Notes under the pieces: model-generated
Database searches by the model: none
Told to the model about the DNA's origin: nothing
Seen by the model: only the letters and a program-made list of their open reading frames with translations
Program-made: the position numbers and the translations under genes
Shown: one piece after another, positions 17,601 to 24,882 of the stretch
How the letters are laid out: every line of letters starts with the position of its first letter
Position numbering within the stretch: position 1 is the first letter of the stretch
From: JAEVLT01 sp050496765
GTDB lineage: Bacteria > Bacillota > Bacilli > Bacillales > Cytobacillaceae
Direction: 5' to 3'
Length of the DNA: 64,000 nt
Assembly: GCF_050496765.1 (NCBI RefSeq)
Contig: NZ_JBNWEO010000015.1
Location: 248,001-312,000, forward strand

Positions 17601-18335
17601 TTCTCTTTTAACGAAATAACCGCCCAGCCCCGACAGGTCATTTCGACTCCTGTTTTTAGCGGAACCGAAACAGGAAACCGCCGCTATTCACCGTTTACAA
17701 CGAATGTTGAACGGCTTATTCCATGGCGAACATTAACCGGACGGCAGCACTTTTATCTCGATCATGAAATCATGATGGAGTTTGGCGAGGAATTTCCAGT
17801 GTTCAAAGCACCGCTCCGCAAAGTGTCTTTTCAATCCCACGACCGCAGGCCTGAAGGATTAGGAAAAGAGATTGACCTGCGCTATTTAACGCCGCATTTC
17901 AAGTGGTCCTACCATAGTACGTATTTTGACAATTTGCTGATGCTGACCTTGTTCCGCGGGGGACCCACTGTCTGGATGAATCTGGAGGATGCTAAAGAAG
18001 TTGGGATTGAAGATAATGATTGGCTGCAATTGTATAACCGCAACGGTGCAGTGGTAGCAAGAGCAGTCGTCACGCACCGGCTGCCAAGAGGGGTTGCCTA
18101 TATGTATCATGTTCAAGAGCGTCACATAAACGTCCCTGGTTCCACGATCACGAAAGAAAGGGGCGGGACGTTTAACAGCCCGACGCGGATTCAAATGAAG
18201 CCAACCCACATGATCGGGGGCTATGCGCAATTAAGTTTCGGCTTTAATTACTACGGTCCATGCGGAAGTCAGAGGGACGAAAGGGTTGTGATTAGCAAAT
18301 TGGATCGAAACGAGGTGGACTGGCTTGAGGATTAA
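14646..18335 (+). CDS. narG: Respiratory nitrate reductase alpha subunit
   Basis: Catalytic subunit of the membrane-bound NarGHI complex; reduces nitrate to nitrite at a molybdenum bis-MGD centre facing the cytoplasm. 1229 residues, as in Bacillus. The FS0 [4Fe-4S] ligands are His52, Cys56, Cys60 and Cys95 (THGVNCTGSC and GCPRG). The segment YDWYADLPPASPQVWGEQTD carries the Asp expected to bind Mo. The frame is open from ATG 14601, but ATG 14646 with GGTGAGGAA upstream gives the family length. First gene of narGHJI; narH overlaps its end by 11 nt. I saw no Fnr box in the 150 nt before it. Confidence 0.98.
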   Translation: MNRKKTPLMKKINFFGKSKGLADHAELSPMDRDTEKIYRRKWQHDKTVRTTHGVNCTGSCSWKVHVKDGIIAWETQQTDYPSTGPNMPEYEPRGCPRGASFSWYTYSPLRVRYPYIRSALLKLWRKEMEETKDPVKTWQEIVSNPEKVKQYKQARGKGGMVRANWDELNTIISAALIYSIKEFGPDRIFGFSPIPAMSMVSYASGGRFLSLIGGSLLSFYDWYADLPPASPQVWGEQTDVPESSDWFNSSYLLIWGSNLPQTRTPDAHFMVEARYRGTKVVAVSPDYAEFVKFADNWLPVQAGMDGALAMAMTHVILKEFYVDNETEYFTDYAKKFTDLPFLVKLKPHGKSFLSSTFLRASELNPSISNGEWKTVLWDQKTNKPAVPNGSIGHRWENDGNWNLHLVDSAQNFEEIEPLLTFLGSEDRKVMVEFSHFEVEKREILKREVPVKEIQLGEETVYVTTVFDLMLSKYGVSRGLTGDFPQDYNDLKPYTPAWQEGLTGVDRNLCAQIAREFAQNAIDSKGRSMIVMGSGINQWYHADTTYRTVLNLILLTGSQGVNGGGWAHYVGQEKVRPLEGFQTLAMARDWGGPPRLHAATPFFYFTTGQWKYDDQSVEDQISPLVEKAHYKHAGDYYYLAARLGWTPAYPQFNKNPIKLLENAGTSDKDKAIQSLVDDIKQGKTKFAIENPDDSSSFPKVMFVWRGNLIGSSSKGHEYFLKHLLGTHHGNLSEPTETFQTEEVDWGGKEAEGKLDLLVGIDFRMVSTGLYSDILLPAATWYEKYDISSTDMHPFIHPFNPAIAPPWESRSDWDTFRSLAKTFSKMAEQYFSGPVQDVVASPLLHDSRDEISEACAFGKIPDWLDGKQDPVPGQNFPRLHIVERDYTKVYDKYISLGPSVKKQIGAKGIGWDAKEEYEKLKKILGPATLTKEYKDFPSIYTDRDAAEAILSLSSSTNGSLAMKGWEALERRTGQKLKDLAEERAEEHFSFNEITAQPRQVISTPVFSGTETGNRRYSPFTTNVERLIPWRTLTGRQHFYLDHEIMMEFGEEFPVFKAPLRKVSFQSHDRRPEGLGKEIDLRYLTPHFKWSYHSTYFDNLLMLTLFRGGPTVWMNLEDAKEVGIEDNDWLQLYNRNGAVVARAVVTHRLPRGVAYMYHVQERHINVPGSTITKERGGTFNSPTRIQMKPTHMIGGYAQLSFGFNYYGPCGSQRDERVVISKLDRNEVDWLED

Positions 18336-19851
18336 AGCACAATTTGGTATGGTGATGAATCTGGATAAATGCATTGGCTGCCACACATGCAGTGTTACCT
18401 GCAATAATACATGGACGAACCGTCCCGGAGCGGAGTACATGTGGTGGAATAATGTTGAAACGAAACCAGGGGTCGGATATCCAATTGAATGGGAAAACCA
18501 AGAAAAACAGCGGGGCGGATGGCAGCTTCGCAATGGAAAATTGGAATTAAAAGCCGGTGGACGCGTTTCGAAGTTGCTCAATATTTTTTACAATCCTGAT
18601 TTAGTAAAAATTGACGATTATTATGAACCATGGACATATGATTATGAAAACTTGATCAACAGTCCGGAAAGAAATCACCAGCCAGTTGCCCGGCCAAAGT
18701 CTCAGCTAACAGGAGATTATATGGAGATTAAATGGGGGCCGAACTGGGAGGACGACCTTGCAGGGGTCTATAAGACAGGGAAAAACGATCCGAACTTAAA
18801 GGGTATCGAGGAAAAAGTAAAATTTGATTTTGAACAGACGTTTATGATGTACTTACCGCGAATTTGTGAACATTGTCTGAACCCTACCTGTGTGTCTTCT
18901 TGTCCATCCGGTGCGATTTATAAGCGGGAAGAGGACGGGATTGTCTTAGTTGACCAGGATGCTTGCCGCAGCTGGCGATTTTGTGTAACAGGCTGTCCAT
19001 ACAAAAAAGTGTACTTTAATTGGAAAACGCATAAGGCAGAAAAGTGCACGTTCTGTTTCCCGAGGATAGAGGCCGGGATGCCAACGGTTTGTTCGGAAAC
19101 GTGTGTCGGCAGACTGAGATACATCGGTGTAGTGTTTTATGATTTGGATAAAGTTGAAGCTGCTGCTGCAATGACAGATGAAAAAGATCTCTATGAGGCA
19201 CAGCTAGGGATTTTCTTAAACCCGCATGATCCCGAGGTAATAAAAGAGGCACGCAAAGCCGGGTACCGTGAGGATTGGATTGAAGCAGCGCAAAGATCAC
19301 CGATTTATAAATTGGCTGTTGAACAGCGAATTGCCTTGCCCCTTCATCCAGAATTCCGGACATTGCCAATGGTATGGTATATTCCGCCACTCAGTCCGAT
19401 TATGAGTGCATTTAATGGCGGTTTGGACGGCATTAACCCACATGTGATTTTCCCGGCGATTGATGAGCTCCGAATTCCAATCGAATATTTAGCCAATTTA
19501 CTTAGTGCTGGTGATTCGGGAGTGATTCGCAAAGTGTTAAAGAAAATGGTCGCCATGCGTAGTTACATGCGCTCAATTAATCTTGGAAATCAGCCGGACA
19601 CAACCATTTTGACTGCTGTTGGAATGACGGAAGAAACAATGCATGAAATGTATGAATTAGCGGCGATTGCTAAATATGATGACCGTTATGTAATCCCATC
19701 CTCTCACAGGGAAGATGCAGCCAATATGTACCTCGCCCAAGGTACTGCTGGATTTGATTTTATGGAAGCGTGTTCAGGTTGTTCGGTTAATCCGCATATT
19801 CCAGAGGATTATAAATTTGGTGATGATTACTGGGGTGAAATCAATGGATGA
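18325..19851 (+). CDS. narH: Respiratory nitrate reductase beta subunit
   Basis: Iron-sulfur subunit that carries electrons from NarI heme to NarG. 508 residues with four cysteine clusters: CIGCHTCSVTC near residue 16, CEHCLNPTCVSSCP, CRSWRFCVTGCPYKK and CTFCFPRIEAGMPTVC. The Trp in CRSWRFC replaces a cysteine, which gives the [3Fe-4S] cluster of this family. TTG start at 18325 follows GAGGTGG by 6 nt and overlaps the narG end, so translation is coupled. Confidence 0.98.
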   Translation: MRIKAQFGMVMNLDKCIGCHTCSVTCNNTWTNRPGAEYMWWNNVETKPGVGYPIEWENQEKQRGGWQLRNGKLELKAGGRVSKLLNIFYNPDLVKIDDYYEPWTYDYENLINSPERNHQPVARPKSQLTGDYMEIKWGPNWEDDLAGVYKTGKNDPNLKGIEEKVKFDFEQTFMMYLPRICEHCLNPTCVSSCPSGAIYKREEDGIVLVDQDACRSWRFCVTGCPYKKVYFNWKTHKAEKCTFCFPRIEAGMPTVCSETCVGRLRYIGVVFYDLDKVEAAAAMTDEKDLYEAQLGIFLNPHDPEVIKEARKAGYREDWIEAAQRSPIYKLAVEQRIALPLHPEFRTLPMVWYIPPLSPIMSAFNGGLDGINPHVIFPAIDELRIPIEYLANLLSAGDSGVIRKVLKKMVAMRSYMRSINLGNQPDTTILTAVGMTEETMHEMYELAAIAKYDDRYVIPSSHREDAANMYLAQGTAGFDFMEACSGCSVNPHIPEDYKFGDDYWGEING

Positions 19852-20374
19852 GCATCAAAGAATTTTTAAACTTGCATCGATCCTGCTGCAGCATCCCGAT
19901 GAAGAATGGTTTGAATCTGGTGAACTAACCGAAGAAATTGCGAAAGTGAACGATAAGCTTACGAGTCTGTTGTTTAAACAATTTCTTCAAGAAGTAAAAG
20001 CAATAACGTTTATAGAACTCTGTGAAAAGTATGTTCGCACATTTGATTTCAATGAAAAAACAACTCTTTATTTGACGTATCCTCTTTTCGCAGAAACTCC
20101 GGACAGGGGAAAAGGGCTTGTAAAGTTAAAGGAAGAATATTTAAAAGCCGGCTTTCCGTTAGAAAGTGATGAGCTTCCTGACTATTTGCCATTGCTTTTA
20201 GAGTTTTGTTCCTTTGCCCCATTAAATGCAGTCAAAAAAATGATTCTAATTCACCGAAAATCAATGGATCTTTTAGTAAAAGAACTTGCTCTTGTTAATA
20301 GTCCGTACCAGTTAATTGTTCAAGCGTGCATTCAAACAGCGGAAAATCTTTTAAGCAAACAGAAAGCTTCATAG
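19844..20374 (+). CDS. narJ: Nitrate reductase assembly chaperone
   Basis: Binds NarG and holds it for molybdenum cofactor insertion; not part of the final enzyme. 176 residues, helical, with the typical FKLASILLQHPDEEW start and the inner EYLKAGFPLESDELPDYLP motif. The open frame extends upstream to 19715, but ATG 19844, which overlaps the narH stop by 8 nt and follows GGGGTGAAA, is the natural start. Confidence 0.95.
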   Translation: MDEHQRIFKLASILLQHPDEEWFESGELTEEIAKVNDKLTSLLFKQFLQEVKAITFIELCEKYVRTFDFNEKTTLYLTYPLFAETPDRGKGLVKLKEEYLKAGFPLESDELPDYLPLLLEFCSFAPLNAVKKMILIHRKSMDLLVKELALVNSPYQLIVQACIQTAENLLSKQKAS

Positions 20375-20384
20375 GGGGAATTCG

Positions 20385-21107
20385 ATGACGTTTTTAGAAA
20401 TCTTTTTATGGGTCGTTTTTCCATATATAATGCTGACAATGTTTATTGTTGGGCATATTTATCGATACAATGTTGATCAATTCGGCTGGTCCGCAAAATC
20501 AAGTGAGATTCTTGAAAAAAAGCAATTGAAATGGGGAAGCATATTGTTTCACTATGGGATCATTTTTGTTTTTTTCGGACATGTTGCAGGCATTTTAATT
20601 CCGAAAGCTTTTTATGATACTGTCGGAATTACGACCGAAATGTACCATTTTGGAGCTGTCTGGATTGGGGGGATAGCCGGGCTGGCTACCATTATCGGTA
20701 TCCTGCTGCTAATGGTTCGCCGATTTACTGTGAAGCGCATCTTTATTCACAGCACCTATCGCGACATTCTCGTTCTGATACTGCTCACTCTCACAACTGT
20801 TACGGGTTTTGTCAATACGGTTTGGTATACGGGGCGCGGTGTTGCCTTTGAATACCGTGAAACGATTAGTCCGTGGTTTCGGGGTATTCTTGGCTTTCGC
20901 CCAATGCCCGAATTAATGGACGGTGCGCCGTTAGGATTTCAGATTCATATTGTGTCTGCCTTTTTGCTGTTCGGAATTTGGCCTTTTACAAGGCTTGTTC
21001 ACGTGTGGAGTTTGCCGTTGGAGTATTTGAACCGCCGCTTTGTTGTCTACCGGGCAGTTTTAGCAAGAAAATCATTACATTTTTCTTCTAATCGTCTGAA
21101 AAAATAA
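20385..21107 (+). CDS. narI: Respiratory nitrate reductase gamma subunit
   Basis: Membrane b-type cytochrome that oxidises menaquinol and passes electrons to NarH. 240 residues, slightly longer than usual, with five hydrophobic helices. Histidines at GHIYRYN, FHYG, FFGHVAG near the N-terminus and IHIVSAFLLFGIWPF with RLVH near the C-terminus fit the two-heme ligation pattern. ATG at 20385 follows AGGGGG. Last gene of narGHJI. Confidence 0.96.
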   Translation: MTFLEIFLWVVFPYIMLTMFIVGHIYRYNVDQFGWSAKSSEILEKKQLKWGSILFHYGIIFVFFGHVAGILIPKAFYDTVGITTEMYHFGAVWIGGIAGLATIIGILLLMVRRFTVKRIFIHSTYRDILVLILLTLTTVTGFVNTVWYTGRGVAFEYRETISPWFRGILGFRPMPELMDGAPLGFQIHIVSAFLLFGIWPFTRLVHVWSLPLEYLNRRFVVYRAVLARKSLHFSSNRLKK

Positions 21108-21176
21108 TTGGCTAAACATTCGCTTGAATGGTAAGGTTAATCCATTTTCGCTAAAAAAAGAAAGGTGGAGATCCCT

Positions 21177-21362
21177 ATTTTTTATGGTAAAAGAGCAAAT
21201 GATGACAAAATTGAAACCATTATGATGGATACGGAAGTATATTCTTGCAGTTCTGACAATTGCAATGGATGGATGCGCAAAGATTTTGCCACTGCCGACT
21301 TGCATTGCCCAATTTGCGGTCATGAAACCGTAAAAGAAATCCGCGCCCTGCCGAAAATATAA
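21177..21362 (+). CDS. ydjO: YdjO-like zinc-ribbon protein
   Basis: About 61 residues with CSSDNCNGWMRKDF and CPICG, a two-CxxC/CxxxxC metal-binding layout like the cold-inducible YdjO of B. subtilis. The only canonical in-frame start is GTG 21165, but it overlaps the Shine-Dalgarno AAAGGTGGAG. The codon ATT 21177, 6 nt beyond it, would give the usual short start (xFYGKR). I therefore favour a non-canonical ATT start, with GTG 21165 as the alternative. Function unknown. It follows narI by about 70 nt. Confidence 0.75.
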   Translation: MFYGKRANDDKIETIMMDTEVYSCSSDNCNGWMRKDFATADLHCPICGHETVKEIRALPKI

Positions 21363-21401
21363 AAAGAATCAAACCCAGCTAAACTGAAACGGAATAGGAA
21401 C

Positions 21402-21430
21402 AAAAAGACTGCGAAATTTGCAGTCTTTTT
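21402..21430. terminator. Bidirectional terminator after ydjO
   Basis: AAAAAGACTGC / GCAGTCTTTTT, 11-bp perfect stem with a 7-nt loop, between convergent genes. Confidence 0.88.
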
Positions 21431-21432
21431 GT

Positions 21433-21618
21433 TTAAAGGTTTTTGTTTTGCTGGCGTATTTCATCTCCGGCAATAAGAGCATTTGCTTCTTCCAAATATT
21501 TATGTTCTTCAACTGAATCACCAGGCAGATGCTTTTGATTGGGATACGCTCCGCCAGTTTGAATGGTGATTTCTGTTTGCTTTGGAGCATTTGTCAGATA
21601 ATTGTCTTTTTTGCCCAT
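21433..21618 (-). CDS. Hypothetical small hydrophilic protein (61 aa)
   Basis: Starts MGKKDNYLTNAPKQTEITIQ and ends in a Gln/Asn/Lys-rich tail, no cysteine and no membrane segment. GGGAGGTG lies 5 nt before ATG 21616-21618; the upstream GTG in the same frame overlaps that site. It overlaps no other gene and has a terminator at its end. I do not recognise the family; the hydrophilic composition would suit a spore-associated protein, which is speculation. Confidence 0.6.
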   Translation of the reverse strand: MGKKDNYLTNAPKQTEITIQTGGAYPNQKHLPGDSVEEHKYLEEANALIAGDEIRQQNKNL

Positions 21619-21677
21619 TGGCACACCTCCCGTTTTTATCGTTTGTTACAAGTTGAAACTTTATCCCTGCTTAACAC

Positions 21678-21709
21678 AAAAGCCCCTTCCGTTGCCGGGA
21701 GGGGCTTTT
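21678..21709 (-). terminator. Terminator after yhfH
   Basis: AAAAGCCCC / GGGGCTTTT with an inner CC/GG pair, T-run on the minus strand, 35 nt past the yhfH stop. Confidence 0.8.
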
Positions 21710-21744
21710 CAGGGCTGACCAAGGTGCTTCCGCTTTTTGTTCTT

Positions 21745-21879
21745 CTATTCTTCTTTTTTTGCTAGACAGCGGTCGCATTCCATCATATAAGACTCAGCCT
21801 GTTCCTGCATTTGTTCGCCACATTCTGGACATACTTTCTTTGGCATATTACGGAAAAATTCAACTGGACTCATTAACAT
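21745..21879 (-). CDS. yhfH: YhfH family small zinc-ribbon-like protein
   Basis: 44 residues, too short for many gene callers: MLMSPVEFFRNMPKKVCPEC and a second CDRC near the end form a four-cysteine metal site (Cys17, Cys20, Cys35, Cys38). The start and the EFFRN..PKKVCPECG pattern match YhfH of Bacillus, function unknown. AAGGAGGCG lies 8 nt before the ATG, and a strong terminator follows, so it is a single-gene unit divergent from the kinase gene. Confidence 0.85.
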   Translation of the reverse strand: MLMSPVEFFRNMPKKVCPECGEQMQEQAESYMMECDRCLAKKEE

Positions 21880-21978
21880 TTAAAACGCCTCCTTATTTAA
21901 TACAGTTTATTTTAATTGGTTCTGTTATAATACAGTATAATCGAAGAAAGTAAATTTGTATAGACTTTTTTGAAAAAT

Positions 21979-22030
21979 AAAGTGAAATTTCAATCAGTGG
22001 GGTCTTACTGCCCGTTAATGCGGGATAAAT
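21979..22030 (+). repeat. Leader repeat copy 2 (related to 8287-8340)
   Basis: Same pattern as copy 1 (AAAGTGAA.TTTCAATCA.TGGGG). This copy adds a clear hairpin CCCG-TTAATG-CGGG. It lies about 160 nt before the histidine kinase start. See 8287-8340. Confidence 0.55.
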
Positions 22031-22190
22031 TTTTTATTTTTAGACATTGGTGAGGGAGTTAAAATCAACAGGACTAAATTCATTGATCGAAACTTAAATC
22101 ATGATTGCCAACAATTAATGCTTTTCAATAAGAAGACTTTCCATTACAATCATAGTAGAAATATATAGAAATACTGGGAGGGACGTTCTA

Positions 22191-24734
22191 ATGAGTGAAC
22201 TGGTCAGCTCCTTTCAGCCTATTTTCATTTTGATTGCTATAGGATTAACCATTATGGCTTCCTATACAGCATTGGACATGTTTATCCTGGTAAAAACCGC
22301 AGAGCGCCGCAAACAACTTTTGTTTATTGGCGGAAGCTTTTCAATGGGAATTGGCATGTGGGTCATGAATTTTATAGGGCTGATCTCTGTTGACATAAGC
22401 CGGTTTGCCCAATACCAAATACCAATGACAATCCTTTCAATCGTAATTGGGGTTGTTTTTTCGGCCATGGCATTTTTAGGTATGATCGGTAAATCAGTTC
22501 GTTTGTATCAAATGCTTCTCGGCAGTTTGATCCTTACGATTGCAGTCATTTCAATAAATATCGTAAGTATCAATGCAATGAATTTGACTGTTCATTTACA
22601 CTATGGCCTGCTTGCATTCTCAGGATTGCTTATGACGGCATCTTTCTTCTTTTCCTTGTGGCTGCTCTTTTACTCGAAAAACTTCACATACAGCCAGCAT
22701 ATTTGGCTCAAACCGCTAAGTGCATTGATCATTACAGGCGCAATTGTTGAGGGTCATTTTTTGTTAAAAAGGGCCGCAATCCTATCAACTGCAAGTGATA
22801 GCATCAGTGCTTCCGATTCAATGGATATTTTTGTGATTTATCTTGTTTTGTTTGTCTCTGTTGTGATTTCAGCAGGGCTGATTGGCTCAAGTGCGTTGAT
22901 CAGCAAAAAACTAGCCATATCTGACACGAATTTAAAAGATATTAAGTCGGCATTGGACGAATCAGCGATTGTTGCGATCACTGACCCAAAAGGTAACATC
23001 GTTTATGTAAATGACAAATTTGAGAAAATTTCCAAATACAAACGGGAAGAAATCATTGGAGAAAATCATCGAATATTAAATTCAGGCTATCATCCGCCGG
23101 AGTTTTTTCAAAATATGTGGAAAACCATCTATTCCGGACAAGTTTGGACAGGCGAAATTCGAAACAAAGCAAAGGATGGCAGCTTTTATTGGGTAGACAC
23201 AACGATTGTTCCGTTTCTAAATAAAGCAGGAAAACCGACGCAATTTATTGCGATTCGATCGGATATTTCGAAACGAAAAAAAGCGGAACAGGATCTTCTT
23301 GCCTCAATCAAGGAAAATCAGGATATTAAGTTTGCACTCGATCAATCATCGATCGTTGCCATTACTGATCAAAGAGGGATCATCACGAGTGTGAACGAAA
23401 AGTTTTGCGAAATCTCAAAGTACAGCCGCGAAGAATTACTAGGTAGGGATCACCGAATCGTAAACTCGGGCGTCCATTCGAAGGAGTTCTTCAAGGATTT
23501 GTGGAGAACGATTGGGGAAGGGAAGGTTTGGAAGGGAGAAATTTGCAATCGGACAAAAGATGATGCGCACTATTGGGTTCACACAACGATTGTTCCGTTT
23601 CTAAACGCGAAAGGAAAACCTTACCAATATGTTGCCATCCGTACAGATATTACCCAGCGGAAACGTGCCGAAGAAGAATTGAAACAAACATTGAAAGAAA
23701 ATGCAGATATACGGTTTGCCCTTGACCAGTCAACGATTGTTGCTTTTACAGATGCAAAAGGCATTATTACGGGTGTAAATGAAAAATTCTGTGAGATTTC
23801 TAAATACAGCCGCGAGGAAATTATCGGAAAAACGCATCGAGTATTGAATTCCGGCCATCATTCCAAGGAATTTTTCCGCCAGCTTTGGAAAACGATTGAG
23901 GAAGGAAAAGTATGGAAAGGGGAAATTCAAAACAAAGCCAAGGATGGCACCCTTTATTGGGTAGATACCACGATTGTTCCTTTCCTGGATGAACATGGGG
24001 TTCCGTATCAATATTTGGCGATTCGAAACGATATTACGGAGCGCAAAAAAACAGAGGAAATCTTGCATCGTCAAGATAAACTAGCGGCAGTTGGCCAATT
24101 GGCAGCAGGCGTTGCCCATGAAATTCGCAATCCGCTTACCTCAATGAAAGGATATACCGAGTTCCTGCAATTGGACGAAAAAGACCCGGAAAGACAAGAG
24201 TTTTTAAACATCATTTTAGATGAAATTGAACGAGTAAATGGAATCGTTGAAGACTTTATGGTGCTTGCGAAGCCAAAAGCGGTCGAGCTAGAAGAGAAGA
24301 ATGTCGTTCCGGTAATGATGAATGTTCTTTCCTTGCTGGAATTTGAAGCAAGGAAAAAAAATGTTCACCTGCATTTTGACTGTGAGCAAGAAATTATTCA
24401 AATTGAGTGCGATGAGAATCGCTTAAAGCAAGTGTTTCTTAATTTTATTAAAAATGGTATTGAAGCCATGCCAAATGGCGGCGACCTTACTGTGTCAATT
24501 GAAATTCGGGAGAACAATGTGCATATTTCCATTCAAGACACAGGAGTCGGGATTCCCGCTGAAAAACTGGAAAAACTGGGTGAACCTTTTTTTACTACAA
24601 AGAAAAATGGCAACGGCCTCGGATTGATGGTCAGCTTTAAGATCATTGAGAGCCATAATGGCAAAGTATATGTTGAAAGTGAGCCGAATAAGGGAACCAC
24701 GTTTAATATTCTCTTACCAGCCAAAACGGCTTAA
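22191..24734 (+). CDS. Sensor histidine kinase with MHYT-like membrane domain and three PAS domains
   Basis: 847 residues. About seven membrane helices (1-237) resemble an MHYT domain, but the key motif reads MNFIGL (59-64) instead of MHFIGM, so the metal-binding His is lost. Three closely similar PAS domains follow (about 250-365, 378-492, 506-620), each with NSGxHxxEFF and a PAC ending like DITxRKKAE. The kinase core has His643 in GVAHEIRNPL, then an HATPase domain with NFIKNGIEAMPNGG, DTGVGIP and NGLGLMV. No response regulator lies nearby, so it is an orphan kinase; the sporulation phosphorelay or a distant regulator could be its target. Its place between nar and formate dehydrogenase genes suggests redox sensing (inference). 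Confidence 0.9.
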   Translation: MSELVSSFQPIFILIAIGLTIMASYTALDMFILVKTAERRKQLLFIGGSFSMGIGMWVMNFIGLISVDISRFAQYQIPMTILSIVIGVVFSAMAFLGMIGKSVRLYQMLLGSLILTIAVISINIVSINAMNLTVHLHYGLLAFSGLLMTASFFFSLWLLFYSKNFTYSQHIWLKPLSALIITGAIVEGHFLLKRAAILSTASDSISASDSMDIFVIYLVLFVSVVISAGLIGSSALISKKLAISDTNLKDIKSALDESAIVAITDPKGNIVYVNDKFEKISKYKREEIIGENHRILNSGYHPPEFFQNMWKTIYSGQVWTGEIRNKAKDGSFYWVDTTIVPFLNKAGKPTQFIAIRSDISKRKKAEQDLLASIKENQDIKFALDQSSIVAITDQRGIITSVNEKFCEISKYSREELLGRDHRIVNSGVHSKEFFKDLWRTIGEGKVWKGEICNRTKDDAHYWVHTTIVPFLNAKGKPYQYVAIRTDITQRKRAEEELKQTLKENADIRFALDQSTIVAFTDAKGIITGVNEKFCEISKYSREEIIGKTHRVLNSGHHSKEFFRQLWKTIEEGKVWKGEIQNKAKDGTLYWVDTTIVPFLDEHGVPYQYLAIRNDITERKKTEEILHRQDKLAAVGQLAAGVAHEIRNPLTSMKGYTEFLQLDEKDPERQEFLNIILDEIERVNGIVEDFMVLAKPKAVELEEKNVVPVMMNVLSLLEFEARKKNVHLHFDCEQEIIQIECDENRLKQVFLNFIKNGIEAMPNGGDLTVSIEIRENNVHISIQDTGVGIPAEKLEKLGEPFFTTKKNGNGLGLMVSFKIIESHNGKVYVESEPNKGTTFNILLPAKTA

Positions 24735-24740
24735 AGCAAA

Positions 24741-24776
24741 ACCTGAATTTTACACAGTGTAAAATTCAGGTTTTTA
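24741..24776 (+). terminator. Terminator after the histidine kinase gene
   Basis: ACCTGAATTTTAC / GTAAAATTCAGGT, 13-bp perfect stem with a 5-nt loop and a T-run. Confidence 0.88.
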
Positions 24777-24882
24777 TTTTTCAAAAAATAGACACACTTT
24801 TTTGTAAATAGTCGTCAATCATTTATGTCGGATCGTTTAATATATTTATATAGGCAATATGTTTTTAAAGGGAGGGGAAAAA

